A DNA stretch of 64,000 bases from Engelhardtia mirabilis (GCF_007748095.1 NZ_CP036287.1:4340001-4404000), one strand, 5' to 3'. Positions 49,466-58,719 are shown, counted from the stretch's first letter. Translations and numbers: made by a program. Notes: generated by a model not told the origin, from the sequence alone.

Positions 49466-51832
49466 TCAGCGCGGTGCCACGAGCGCCTCGAAGGTCGCAT
49501 CGCCGCGCAGACTGGCGAGGTCCGGGTCCTCCGCGGCCCAACGCCGCTGGCGGGTCAAGGCCCCCGCGGTCAGCCGCGGCGAGGCGAACTCGAGGGCCAG
49601 GAACTCCAGGGCCTGGTCCCGATCGCCCAGAAGTGCGTGGGTGCAGGCCAGGTTGTAGTAGAGCTCTGGAGCGGGCACGACACCCTCGAGCAGGAAGCGC
49701 GCCTCCTCCGACCGCCCCACCCGAGCCCGGTAGCAAGCCAAGAGCACGCGCATGAAGCCGCTCTGCTGCAACTCGTAGGCGCGCTCGAAGTAGCCCACCG
49801 CACGCTCGGCCTGGCCCAGGCGCACGTTGGCGTTCACCGCCAGCGAGACCAAGAGGTCCGCGCGCAGGGTCCGCAAGGCGTCGCGCTGGGCCTCGAGGGC
49901 GGCCACCAGGTCGGGCTCGGGTTCGGTCAGCACCCGTCCGCCATCGCGGCCGGCGGCCAGATCGGCGATCCGGTCCGCGACCGAGTTCTCGACGGCCTCG
50001 ATCCGCTCCAGAGCCGTGGTCAGCTCCTGCTCCGCCTCCACGGGCTGGCCCAGGTCGGTCAGGCACGCTCCGATCTCGCGGCCGACCAGGGCCGCGACCT
50101 GGTCGCTGCGCACCGGTCCGAAGTTCAGGCTGGCCCCGTCCAGGGCCGCGCGCAGCCCCTCGACCAGGGTCAGCGCGGACGCGGCATCGCCGTCCGCGCG
50201 CAGGTCCCGGGCCAGGTCGAGGGCCGCGGTGGACGGCCGGCGGTAGTCCTCGAAGGCGAACGTCTCGCGCTCGTTCTCGTCCTCGACCAGTCGCTCGAGC
50301 AGGCGCTCCTCCCGGTAGATCCAGAGTCGACGGTTGGCGCGGTCAACGGCCATCCGACGACCGACCAGATCCAGCTCCGCGAAGCGCAGCGCGACCATCC
50401 GCGCGCGCCGGGGGGCGTCGGCGCGCCAACTCCAATGCTCCGTGTCGCCCAGCGGCGCGATCCCGGGCAACTCCTCGGGCGCCACCGTGGCCAACCAACC
50501 GCAGGCCTCGACCAGCACGCCGAGCAACTCGGCGGTGGTCCAGCCAGGCAACTCGGGGTTCGCCACCAGGGTCCGGCGCGGGGCCAGGTCGCGGTCGAGC
50601 ACCGTGTCGAGGCTCCCGGCCGAGATCCCGAGGTCGAAGGCGAGTTGCAGTCGCTCGGCGTCCAGCAGGAACCCATGCAGCTTGCTCGCGACGACGAGCA
50701 AGCGCCGCGGTTCGGCCTCGCCGGCCGCCACCCGCACCACCAGGCGCAGCCATTCGACCGCTGCCTGGAGCTCGACCAGATCGGCCGCTGCCGCGGCATC
50801 CAGTCCTGCGCGGGGGGCATCGAGCTTCTCTCGCAGCTCGAGGCGTCGACCGCGCAGCTCCTGCAGCACCCCCGCCGCTCGGTCGAGGGCCGGCTCGACC
50901 GCTTCGAGGTCGCGCAGGGCGAGCTGGGTCAGAGCCGTGAGGTAATGGCCGTAGAAGGCCCAGATCCGATCGTCGAAGGCGGCGCCGGCGGCCGAGCGTT
51001 GCAGCAGCCGATCGGCGGAGACCAGGGCGCGCTCGGGCGCCGCCCCCGCCGAGAGAGCCAACATCGAGCGCCGATAGTCCAGCCCGCGGGTGTCGTAGCC
51101 GTCGGCGGCCAGACCGTCGAGGAACGCGTCGGCGGCCGGGGGCCAACCGGCCACGTCGAAGCGCGAAAGGGCCAGATCGAGCCCGTTCACGGCCTTGGTT
51201 CGCACTTGGGCGTCCGGATGGCGCGCACCCAGGACCAGGGGCGCTCGGGCCCGAGGGTCCGATCCGGCGCCGGGTAGGTCCGGCAGGGAGCGGCCATAGG
51301 TCTCCAAGAGCGGTGCGAGGGCGGCCGGCGGCAGGCGCCTCGAGGCGTCGACATCGACTGCGCGTGCGACCAGGGCCGCCGCCCCCTCGGTCTCGGCCAG
51401 CGCCTCGGCCGCGCCGACCAGGTCATCGCCGTCGAGCAGACCCAGGAGCTCGACCAGGGCCCCGCCGGAGGTCGGACCACCGAGGGCGCCGAGGGTCTCG
51501 ACCGCGGCCGCGCGCACCGCCCGGTCAGGATCCTCGGCCGCGGCCTGCTTCAGGAGCGCGACCCGCGGCCCCACGTCCCGCGCACCCAGGTCCACTCGAC
51601 CCGCGGCCCGCGCGGCCAGGACCCGCACCGTGGGGTCGACGTCGGCAGCCAGGGTGGCGAGCTCGCGATCGGTGGGAATCGGACCGCCGGGACTCGCCAG
51701 CTCGGCGGCGCGCACCCGTCGGTCGAGGTCGGAGTCCAGGCTCGCGTCCGCGGCCAGCGGCGCGTCCTGGGGCCGAGCCGCGGCGGGCGCGAGCAACGGA
51801 AGCAGGGCGAGGAGGAAGGTTCCTGCGCCCAT
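49466..51832 (-). CDS. Exported HEAT/TPR repeat protein
   Basis: A 788-residue helical protein with a signal sequence (MGAGTFLLALLPLLAPAAA). Residues 60-230 look like HEAT repeats (DPTVRVLAARAAG, DRAVRAAAVETLGALGG, DAQVRTKAVNGL). The rest is a TPR-like solenoid ending with AVGYFERAYELQQSG and YYNLACTHALLGDRDQALEFL. No enzyme motif was seen. Its ATG overlaps the stop of the sigma-54 activator gene (TGATG), so expression is coupled to that regulator. A protein-interaction role in the periplasm is likely but the partner is unknown. Confidence 0.75.
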   Translation of the reverse strand: MGAGTFLLALLPLLAPAAARPQDAPLAADASLDSDLDRRVRAAELASPGGPIPTDRELATLAADVDPTVRVLAARAAGRVDLGARDVGPRVALLKQAAAEDPDRAVRAAAVETLGALGGPTSGGALVELLGLLDGDDLVGAAEALAETEGAAALVARAVDVDASRRLPPAALAPLLETYGRSLPDLPGAGSDPRARAPLVLGARHPDAQVRTKAVNGLDLALSRFDVAGWPPAADAFLDGLAADGYDTRGLDYRRSMLALSAGAAPERALVSADRLLQRSAAGAAFDDRIWAFYGHYLTALTQLALRDLEAVEPALDRAAGVLQELRGRRLELREKLDAPRAGLDAAAAADLVELQAAVEWLRLVVRVAAGEAEPRRLLVVASKLHGFLLDAERLQLAFDLGISAGSLDTVLDRDLAPRRTLVANPELPGWTTAELLGVLVEACGWLATVAPEELPGIAPLGDTEHWSWRADAPRRARMVALRFAELDLVGRRMAVDRANRRLWIYREERLLERLVEDENERETFAFEDYRRPSTAALDLARDLRADGDAASALTLVEGLRAALDGASLNFGPVRSDQVAALVGREIGACLTDLGQPVEAEQELTTALERIEAVENSVADRIADLAAGRDGGRVLTEPEPDLVAALEAQRDALRTLRADLLVSLAVNANVRLGQAERAVGYFERAYELQQSGFMRVLLACYRARVGRSEEARFLLEGVVPAPELYYNLACTHALLGDRDQALEFLALEFASPRLTAGALTRQRRWAAEDPDLASLRGDATFEALVAPR

Positions 51833-52956
51833 CAGCCGCCGCCTCGCTGACTCTCCGCCTCCGCCTCGTCGTGGTGGCCCCCGTCGTCACCCTCGCCGGT
51901 CCGCGCGACCCGGTACTCGAAGGCGCGGCGGGTGAGTCCGACTCGCCGCGCCGCGGCACTCAGGTTCCCGCGCTGCTCGCGCAGGGCCTCGGCCAGGAGC
52001 GCCGCCTCGAGCTGCTCGGCAGTCAGGCCGTGGGCCAGGGCCTGCCGCGCCAGTTCCTCGGGAATGCCGGCGGCGACCTCGTCCAGGAAGTCGAACTCGT
52101 GGACGTCGATCGGTGTTTGGGCCGGTCCCAAGGCGCAGACCCGCTCCAGGGCGTTCTCGAGCTCGCGCACGTTCCCGGGCCAGGCATGGGCGCCGAGCCG
52201 CTCCAGGCAACCGGCACCCAGGGGCCGCGCCGGACGCCCCAGGCGTGCGCCGATGCCCGCCAGGAGAGTCTCCACCAGCCCCGGCAGGTCCTCGGAGCGC
52301 GCCCGCAGCGGCGGCACCTCGAGGGTCACCACGGCCAGTCGATAGTAGAGGTCCTCGCGGAATCGCCCGGCCTCGACCTCGGCGCGCAGGTCTCGATTGG
52401 TGGTCGCGCAGAAGCGCACGTCGATCGCGACCGGCGCCTCGGCCCCGACGGGTTCGACGACCCGCTCCTGGAGCGCGCGCAGGAGCTTGACCTGCGCCGG
52501 GCCGGGCAGCAAATCGACGTCGTCGAGCACCAGGGTGCCGCCCTGCGCCCGGCGAAAGCACCCCGCGCGCGAGCGCGAGGCATCCGTGAAGGCGCCCTTC
52601 TCGTGGCCGAACAGCTCCGATTCGACCAGCGTCGGCGTCAGCGCGCCCAGGTGCACCTCGACCAGGGGGCCGTCCGCTCGGCGGCTGGCGGCGTGCAGCC
52701 GTCTGGCCGAGGCACTCTTTCCGGTGCCGCTCTCACCCAGAAGCAGCACCGTGGCCTCGGATCCGGCGACCATTCCCAGCTCGGCCTCGAAGGCCCGCTG
52801 GATCGGACTGGCCGGACCGCAGCCGCCCTCGGCGGCGGGACGGTCGGGGGGCCGACCCCCCTCTACGGGCCTCGAGGGGCTGCTTCCGCCACGCTTCCAG
52901 GGAGCGCCGCTGCCACTGGCGTCGGAATCGGCTGCGGGCGGTCTGGACTGGGTCAT
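51832..52956 (-). CDS. Sigma-54-dependent transcriptional activator without sensor domain
   Basis: A 374-residue bacterial enhancer-binding protein. About 50 disordered N-terminal residues stand where a receiver or GAF domain would be. The AAA+ domain has Walker A GESGTGKS (74-81), ELFGHEKGAFTDA (115-126, the sigma-54-contact loop, with Asp for the second Gly) and Walker B TLVLDDVD (141-148). WPGNVRELENALERV and a Fis-type helix-turn-helix (NLSAAARRVGLTRRAFEYRV) follow. A His/Asp/Glu-rich tail ends it. I use the ATG at 52956 (an in-frame start at 53049 is also open). It is divergent from nusA and coupled to the HEAT/TPR gene. Its targets are not evident; no -24/-12 promoter was recognised nearby. 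Confidence 0.9.
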   Translation of the reverse strand: MTQSRPPAADSDASGSGAPWKRGGSSPSRPVEGGRPPDRPAAEGGCGPASPIQRAFEAELGMVAGSEATVLLLGESGTGKSASARRLHAASRRADGPLVEVHLGALTPTLVESELFGHEKGAFTDASRSRAGCFRRAQGGTLVLDDVDLLPGPAQVKLLRALQERVVEPVGAEAPVAIDVRFCATTNRDLRAEVEAGRFREDLYYRLAVVTLEVPPLRARSEDLPGLVETLLAGIGARLGRPARPLGAGCLERLGAHAWPGNVRELENALERVCALGPAQTPIDVHEFDFLDEVAAGIPEELARQALAHGLTAEQLEAALLAEALREQRGNLSAAARRVGLTRRAFEYRVARTGEGDDGGHHDEAEAESQRGGG

Positions 52957-53344
52957 CGGCGTGGCCACGTCGGCAAACGTCGGAGGCGCTGTTCTGGAGC
53001 CTCCTACTACCCCGCCAGCGTTGACGTGGGCCGGTCCCGTATAGCACACTGCTCGCCCTAAAATCCGGCAAACCCCGGACCGACGGGCTCAACGGACCGT
53101 GCCGACCACCCCCTCTGGAGGTGCGACCACGCTCCGCCCGCGACGGCCACCGAGGAAGTCGGCGGACTCCTGCAGACGACTCATCAGGTCGCCTCGCCGG
53201 GGGGCCCCGGCTTTCGTCGTGTCAGGTCGTTCGCGGTGGGCACCACCCGGTCCGGATGCGCCCGAAGGAATCGAGACCCAGGCGCTCCGAGCGCCCACGG
53301 AACACGGGCGCCCCCAGCGCCCAGAGAACTAAAGTCACCCGCCC
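52957..53344. other. Divergent spacer between sigma-54 activator and nusA
   Basis: 388 bases with no credible gene. It holds minus-strand TGTGCTATAC (possible extended -10 for the activator) and plus-strand CTAAAGTC ending about 9 bases before the nusA ATG, plus TTGACG at 53021 with no matching -10. rimP, the usual nusA neighbour, is not here. Confidence 0.5.
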
Positions 53345-54556
53345 ATGGATCGCGAAGCGCTGTTGCGGATGGTGGACATGATCCACCGGAATCGCGACAT
53401 CCCCATCGAAGTCGTCTTCCAGAGCCTCGAAGAGGCCCTGGCCGCGGCGATTCGTAAGCGTTTGGGCGCGGGCGAGGACCTCGTCTGCGAGATCGATCGC
53501 AAGACCGGTGAGGTCGTCGTCGAGGACGAGGAGGGCGAGTACGAGCTCGACCTCGAGATCCTCGGCCGCATCGCCGCCCAGGCCTTCAAGCAGGTGATGA
53601 TGCAGCGCATCCGCGAGGCGGAGCGCGACGTCCTCTACGACGACTTCGAGGCCCGCGTCGGGTCGCTGGTCCACGGCACCGTCCAACGCTTCGAAGCGGA
53701 CAGCCTGGTGGTCAACCTCGGTCGCACCGAGGCCTACCTCCCCCGCGAGGAGCGGGTCCGCGGCGAGACCTTCTCGATTGGCGACCGCGTGCGCGCGATC
53801 GTGCTCGAGGTCCGCAAGGACGGCCCCAGGGTCCGGATCATCATCAGCCGCACCCATCCCGACCTGGTCCGGCGCCTGTTCGAGCTCGAGGTCCCCGAGA
53901 TCGCGGACGAGATCATCGACATCAAGCGCGTGGTCCGCGAGCCGGGCTACCGCACCAAGATGGCGGTGATCTCCCAGGATCCGAAGATCGACGCCATCGG
54001 CGCCTGCGTCGGCGTGCGCGGGTCCCGGATCAAGGCGGTGATCGACGAGCTGCGCGGCGAGCGCATCGACATCATCCGTTGGAGCGACTCGCTCGAGACC
54101 CTGATCCAGAACGGCCTGAAGCCGGCCGAGATCAACATCGACAACATCTACCCCGACGTCGACTCGCACTCCGCGACCGTCCTCGTGGACGAGGACCAGC
54201 AGTCGCTGGCGATCGGCAAGAAGGGGCAGAACGTCCGCCTCGCCAGCCGCCTCTGCGGTTGGGACATCGACATCAAGACTCGCGCCGAATTCGAGGCCGA
54301 GCAGATGGCCTCCGAAGGGCAGATCACCGACGACGACGACCTGGACGAGTACCAGGACGACGACGGAGAAGGATCTGCCGAATCCCCGACGGGCTCGAAT
54401 GACGGCGCTGAAGCCGACGACGAGTCCAATCGCTCAGCCTCGACTCTCGCGGCCCCCAGTCACCAACAGCCCGCGTCGTTGTCCCAGGGGGGCAACGAAT
54501 CGTCACCTGGCGCCGATCACCCGGGCGATGCGCCCGAGGCTTCCGGTGTCCGTTGA
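53345..54556 (+). CDS. nusA: Transcription termination/antitermination factor NusA
   Basis: Binds RNA polymerase and RNA to control pausing, termination and antitermination. The 403-residue protein has the N-terminal NusA domain (MDREALLRMVDMIHRNRDIP), an S1 domain (about 110-180, VHGTVQRFEADSLVVNLGRTEA), and KH1/KH2 (ARVGVRG-like IGACVGVRGSRI, then SLAIGKKGQNVRLASRLCGW). The last 70 residues are Asp/Ser/Gly-rich and lack the C-terminal acidic repeats of enterobacteria. No strong Shine-Dalgarno is seen; CTAAAGTC just upstream could be the -10 of a near-leaderless message. It heads nusA-infB-rbfA. Confidence 0.97.
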   Translation: MDREALLRMVDMIHRNRDIPIEVVFQSLEEALAAAIRKRLGAGEDLVCEIDRKTGEVVVEDEEGEYELDLEILGRIAAQAFKQVMMQRIREAERDVLYDDFEARVGSLVHGTVQRFEADSLVVNLGRTEAYLPREERVRGETFSIGDRVRAIVLEVRKDGPRVRIIISRTHPDLVRRLFELEVPEIADEIIDIKRVVREPGYRTKMAVISQDPKIDAIGACVGVRGSRIKAVIDELRGERIDIIRWSDSLETLIQNGLKPAEINIDNIYPDVDSHSATVLVDEDQQSLAIGKKGQNVRLASRLCGWDIDIKTRAEFEAEQMASEGQITDDDDLDEYQDDDGEGSAESPTGSNDGAEADDESNRSASTLAAPSHQQPASLSQGGNESSPGADHPGDAPEASGVR

Positions 54557-54561
54557 TACCC

Positions 54562-54658
54562 GGTGTGGGGTTCGCCCCACGCCCACCCCGCTCCGAACCT
54601 CGTCGAACTCTCTAGGCCCCATCGGGTCGGTCCTCGGGCCTCGCTGATACCAGCGGGG
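54562..54658 (+). promoter_or_regulatory. Structured spacer between nusA and infB
   Basis: 54562-54570 and 54575-54583 form a 9-bp stem (one G-T pair) closed by a TTCG tetraloop, five bases after the nusA stop. 54639-54646 pairs with 54651-54658 (8 bp with one G-T pair, loop ATAC). No T run follows either, so attenuation, RNA processing or mRNA stability are options; the genes continue in the same direction. ylxR, common in this spacer elsewhere, is absent. Confidence 0.5.
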
Positions 54659-54740
54659 CGCGGGCTCGACCCGGCAGCCTCCGATCAGCAGCCCACGCGA
54701 GCACACGAGTGCCCGCGAACCCCAGGACACCGACCCACCC

Positions 54741-57700
54741 GTGACCTCGAAGAAGCGCGTCTACGATCTCGCCAAGGAATACGGCATGACCGGCCAGGAT
54801 CTGGCCGCGAAGCTGCGCGAGATGGGCTTCGCCCAGGTGAAGAGCCATATGACGGCTCTTCCTGAGGCGGACCTGATGTTGATCGAGGGACGACTCGACG
54901 CCTACGGCTACAGCCGCAGCGGCGGCGATGCGTCGGCCGAGCCCGAGCCGGAGACCGGCGGTCTTGTGATCAAGCGCAAGAAGAAGCGCCGCAAGCCGGG
55001 TGAGGAAGAAGAGGTGGCAGCTCCCGTCGCCGCCGAGCCGGAGTCCGAGCCGCAGCCGGTCGCCTCGACCGAGCGCGGGGAATCGGAAGCCGCGACGCAG
55101 GCCACGGCCACCGAGTCGGCAGCCCCTCAAACGGCGGCGGACGCGGGCCTTCACGACGATTCGGACACCGTGCTGGTGCCGGCGAGGTCAGCGAGTACCC
55201 CCACGCCCCAGGTTGCCGAGACGCCGTCGGCGCCGGAGCAAACGGTCGCCAGTGTCGCTGCAACGGAACCATCGGTCGGCGAGCCCGCGGCTGCGGAGGC
55301 GACGTCGAAGGTGGCTGGCGCGCCGGAGTCCATCGACGCCGCTGGCGAGGGCCCGGCGACGGTCGATACGGCCGGTGCCGAACAGTCCCACGAGACGGAG
55401 TCCGCCCCGGCAAGGTCCGACGCGGCCACATCCCACGTGGCGTCGGAAGACTCGATCGGAGTTGAGAGCACACCGTCGGCGGCAGTTGAGTCGGCGGCAG
55501 CTGAGTCGGCGGCAGCTGAGTCGGCGGCAGCTGAGTCGGCGGCAGTTGAGTCGGCCGCAGTTGAGTCGGCCGGAGCGGAACCGGCCAGTGCCGGTGCAGG
55601 GGCCCCCGCCGCGGCTGCGTCGCCCGACGAGGCCGCCGCTGCATCGCCATCGGCCGCCGCAACACCGGCGGCAACAACTTCAGCGTCAGCCACACCGGCT
55701 GCTTCGACCCCCTCGGCGGTCCCGTCCGCAGCGCCTTCCGATCGCGTAGGAGCCCCGGCGCACTCCACTGGAGCAGCGGCCGGAGCGCAGGCCCCGACGG
55801 CCGGTCAGGGAGCGGCGGACCGCGCGCGCCCTGCCGCTGCCGCTGCCGCTGCCAAACCCGAAGCCGGCCCCGCTGACGGCGGGGAAGCCAAGCCTGCCGC
55901 CGCCCGGGCCAAGACCGCGGCCGCGAGTGGCGAAGTCACTCCGGTCAAGCCCGCTGCAGGCGAGGACTCCGACATCGTTCGCCCCTCGTCCAAGCGACGT
56001 CAGGGCAAGGTCGTCGGGTTCATCGACCTCTCGAAGCTGCAGACCGACAAGCCCGTGCGTCGCGAGTCGCGCCGGCACCGCTCGGCTGACGACCAACCGG
56101 CGCCCAACGTCCAGCCGACCTTCGGGAAGGACCGTAAGCGCGCCCTCTCGCGCTCCGGCGACGTCCAGCGGGGCGACCTGACAGCCGCCCAGCTACGCGA
56201 GCGCGAAGCCGGTCGATTCCTGCGTCGCCAGCGCCCCCAGCACGGCGGCGCCGGTCGCGGTCGCGGCGGCGGACGGCACCACGCCGGTCCCTCGATCTCG
56301 CCCTCGCGGGGCGGCACGGTCACCGTCGAGCACCCGCTCACGATCAAGAAGCTGGGCGAGGTGCTCTCGGTCAAGTCGAACGAGCTGCTCAAGACCGCCT
56401 TCCGGATGCTCGGCTTCGGTGCCGTCAACATCAACACGAACATCGACGAGGACACGGCGGTGCTGCTGGCCGCCGAGTACGAGGTCGATCTCGAGGTCAC
56501 GCGCGAGATCGCGGCCGAGGAGGCTCTGCTCTCCCAGCTCGATCAGAAGCGGCAGGCGATCGACGAGGAGGACCTGGTCCTGCGCCCGCCCACGGTCGCG
56601 ATCATGGGCCACGTCGACCACGGCAAGACGACGCTGATCGACTCGATCCGCGCCAGCCGCATCGCCGACGGGGAATCCGGCGGCATCACGCAGCACATCG
56701 GTGCCTATCAGGTCGAGACCAAGGCCGGTCACAAGGTGACCGTGATCGACACCCCGGGCCACGCGGCCTTCACCTCGATGCGCGCCCGCGGCGCCTCGGC
56801 GGTGGACATCGCGATCCTGGTGGTGGCGGCCGACGACGGCGTGAAGCCCCAGACCGAAGAGGCCGTCAACCACGCCAAGGCGGCGGGGACGCCCCTGATC
56901 GTCGCGATCAACAAGTGCGACAAGCCCGAGGCCAACCCCGACAAGGTCATGAACGAGCTCTCCGGGCTCGGACTGATCCCCGAGGAATGGGGTGGGACCA
57001 CGGCCATGCTGAAGATCAGCGCGCTCAAGAGCGAGGGCATCGACGAGCTGCTCGAGCGGGTGTTCCTCGAGGGCGAACTGCTCGACCTGCGCTGCCACCC
57101 CACCGGTCCGGCCGCGGGCGTCGTGCTCGAAGCCGAGGTCCAGCAGGGCCGCGGCATCGTCGCCCACCTCCTGATCCAGGACGGCAGCCTCGAGCAGGGC
57201 CAGGTGATTCTGGCCGGCGAGGGCTACGGCAAGGTGCGCTCGATCCAAGACGACCGCGGCAAGACGATCAAGTCCGCCGGCCCGGCCACTCCGGTCGAGG
57301 TCAGTGGTCTCGACAAGCTGCCCGGTGTCGGCGAGCGCTTCCACGTGGTCCCGGACCTCCAGGACGCCAAGCAGGTCGCCGAAGAGCGCGCCCACTCGAA
57401 CCGCATGGTCTCCCTGGCGGAGCGCCAGGCGGTCAGCCGCGAGAACCTGTTCGAAGCGGTGGCCCAGGCCGACAAGAGCGTCGTCAACCTGATCGTCAAG
57501 GGCGACGTGCAGGGCTCGGTCGAGGTGCTCAAGGCCCAGCTCGCGGAGCTCGTCCACGACGAGGTCGTGGTCAAGGTGCTGCACGCCGGTGTCGGCGCGA
57601 TCGCCGAGAGCGACGTCGACCTGGCCACCACCTCGGACGCGACCATCATCGCGTTCCACGTGGGCACCAACCCCAAGGCCCGACAGTTGGCCGAGCGCGG

Positions 57701-58088
57701 CGGGGTTCAGATCCGCAACTACAACGTCATCTACGAGGTTCTCGACGACGTCCGCTTGATGATGGAGGGCGAGCTTTCGCCGGACATCAGCGAGCAGATC
57801 ACCGGCCACGTCGAGATTCGTCGGCTCTTCAAGTCCTCGCGCATCGGCAACATCGCCGGCTCGTACGTCTTGGACGGCAAGATCATGCGTGACAGCAAGG
57901 TGCGCCTGATGCGCGACAGCAAGGTCGTCTGGACCGGCGAGATCGGGACCTTGCGACGGGAATCCGACGACGCCAAGGAGGTCCGCGAGGGCTTCGAGTG
58001 CGGCATCGTCCTGCGCAACTACAACGACATCCAGGAGGGGGATGTCATCGAGGCCTTCCGCCTGGTCGAGACCAAGCGGAAGATCTGA
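54741..58088 (+). CDS. infB: Translation initiation factor IF-2
   Basis: GTPase that places initiator tRNA on the 30S subunit and promotes subunit joining. The 1115-residue protein starts at GTG 54741 with the IF2 N-terminal helix domain (KKRVYDLAKEYGMTGQDLAAKLR). A very long Ala/Glu/Pro/Ser-rich linker runs to about 480. The G domain begins with GHVDHGKT (623-630), followed by DTPGH and NKCD (NKID in most). Domains II-IV end with VEIRRLFKSSRIGNIAGSYV and LRNYNDIQEGDVIEAF. The linker contains the 55476-55580 repeat. It is 184 bases after nusA and 138 before rbfA, with hairpins in both spacers. Confidence 0.98.
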   Translation: MTSKKRVYDLAKEYGMTGQDLAAKLREMGFAQVKSHMTALPEADLMLIEGRLDAYGYSRSGGDASAEPEPETGGLVIKRKKKRRKPGEEEEVAAPVAAEPESEPQPVASTERGESEAATQATATESAAPQTAADAGLHDDSDTVLVPARSASTPTPQVAETPSAPEQTVASVAATEPSVGEPAAAEATSKVAGAPESIDAAGEGPATVDTAGAEQSHETESAPARSDAATSHVASEDSIGVESTPSAAVESAAAESAAAESAAAESAAVESAAVESAGAEPASAGAGAPAAAASPDEAAAASPSAAATPAATTSASATPAASTPSAVPSAAPSDRVGAPAHSTGAAAGAQAPTAGQGAADRARPAAAAAAAKPEAGPADGGEAKPAAARAKTAAASGEVTPVKPAAGEDSDIVRPSSKRRQGKVVGFIDLSKLQTDKPVRRESRRHRSADDQPAPNVQPTFGKDRKRALSRSGDVQRGDLTAAQLREREAGRFLRRQRPQHGGAGRGRGGGRHHAGPSISPSRGGTVTVEHPLTIKKLGEVLSVKSNELLKTAFRMLGFGAVNINTNIDEDTAVLLAAEYEVDLEVTREIAAEEALLSQLDQKRQAIDEEDLVLRPPTVAIMGHVDHGKTTLIDSIRASRIADGESGGITQHIGAYQVETKAGHKVTVIDTPGHAAFTSMRARGASAVDIAILVVAADDGVKPQTEEAVNHAKAAGTPLIVAINKCDKPEANPDKVMNELSGLGLIPEEWGGTTAMLKISALKSEGIDELLERVFLEGELLDLRCHPTGPAAGVVLEAEVQQGRGIVAHLLIQDGSLEQGQVILAGEGYGKVRSIQDDRGKTIKSAGPATPVEVSGLDKLPGVGERFHVVPDLQDAKQVAEERAHSNRMVSLAERQAVSRENLFEAVAQADKSVVNLIVKGDVQGSVEVLKAQLAELVHDEVVVKVLHAGVGAIAESDVDLATTSDATIIAFHVGTNPKARQLAERGGVQIRNYNVIYEVLDDVRLMMEGELSPDISEQITGHVEIRRLFKSSRIGNIAGSYVLDGKIMRDSKVRLMRDSKVVWTGEIGTLRRESDDAKEVREGFECGIVLRNYNDIQEGDVIEAFRLVETKRKI
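55476..55580 (+). repeat. 15-bp tandem repeat in the infB linker, six units plus one degraded
   Basis: Units of TCGGCGGCAGTTGAG / TCGGCGGCAGCTGAG encode SAAVE or SAAAE pentapeptides; the seventh unit (55566-55580) is degraded. It lies in the non-conserved linker of IF-2, in frame, so length variation between strains is expected. Confidence 0.92.
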
Positions 58089-58094
58089 GCCGCG

Positions 58095-58136
58095 GCGGGG
58101 GTGGCTGGCGTGCCTCGCGGCACGCCGCCGCCCCGC
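58095..58136 (+). terminator. Long GC hairpin between infB and rbfA
   Basis: GGCGTGCC (58107-58114) and GGCACGCC (58119-58126) form a perfect 8-bp stem with loop TCGC. The stem extends outward with GGC/GCC and GCGGGG/CCCCGC after small internal loops. It is 7 bases after the infB stop. No T run follows, so it may reduce rather than end read-through into rbfA. Confidence 0.5.
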
Positions 58137-58226
58137 GCGCGACTCGCTCGAGGCTACTGCCCTGTAACGACCCAGGCGGGAACGCCCCAAGCGGTAGCGC
58201 CCCACGGAGTAGGAACTCAGGCAGAC

Positions 58227-58697
58227 ATGGCCAACCCCCGCACCATCGCGAAGCTCCAGGCCCGGATCCTCGAACGCGCAGCCTATTGCGTGGAGTTCGA
58301 GCTCAACGATCCGCGGGTGGGCATGATCACGCTCACTCGCTGCGAGCTGTCCAGTGACCTGGCCCACGCGAAGATCTTCTTCACGGTTCTGGGCGGACCG
58401 ACGGAGCGGCGCAAGACCGAGCGGGCCCTGGAGTCCGCCGCGGGCTTCGTGCAGCGCCAGCTCGGGCGGGTCCTGCGTACGCGCAAGATCCCGCGCGTGC
58501 GCTGGGCCTTCGACGAGTCCGTCGAATACGCCGACGAAATGGATCGCATGATCCGCGAGGCCCTGCAGCGGGACCAGCAGATCCGCCCTCGGGGCCACGA
58601 GGACGAGGGCCCCGCCCTCGACGACCCGCTCGAGGAGGACGAGTTGGACCGCGAGGTGGAGGAGTTTCTCGAGGCCCGGGACGAAGAGGCGGACTGA
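58227..58697 (+). CDS. rbfA: 30S ribosome-binding factor A
   Basis: Assists 16S rRNA processing and 30S maturation, especially in the cold. The 156-residue protein has the KH-like RbfA fold: ILERAAYCVEFELNDPRVGMITLTRCELS, DLAHAKIFFTVLG, and PRVRWAFDESVEYADEMDRMI. An acidic Asp/Glu-rich extension (about 120-156) goes beyond the usual length of about 120. The ATG at 58227 precedes MANPRTIAKLQARI. It follows infB as in many genomes; truB is not next. Confidence 0.93.
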   Translation: MANPRTIAKLQARILERAAYCVEFELNDPRVGMITLTRCELSSDLAHAKIFFTVLGGPTERRKTERALESAAGFVQRQLGRVLRTRKIPRVRWAFDESVEYADEMDRMIREALQRDQQIRPRGHEDEGPALDDPLEEDELDREVEEFLEARDEEAD

Positions 58698-58703
58698 AGG
58701 CCA

Positions 58704-58719
58704 CCCGATCTGAATCGGG
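58704..58719 (+). terminator. Small hairpin after rbfA
   Basis: CCCGAT (58704-58709) and ATCGGG (58714-58719) pair with a CTGA loop, seven bases after the rbfA stop. There is no T run. It may mark the operon end before the kinase gene. Confidence 0.4.

Noticed and set aside
53021..53064. Sigma-70 promoter TTGACG ... TAAAAT for nusA
   Set aside because: The spacing between the two boxes is 32 bases, too long; TATAGC in between is too close.
55476..55580. CRISPR-like array
   Set aside because: Units are contiguous 15-mers without spacers and lie in frame within infB.
56193..58598. 801-codon open frame on the minus strand
   Set aside because: Antisense to infB and rbfA, whose family motifs are unmistakable.
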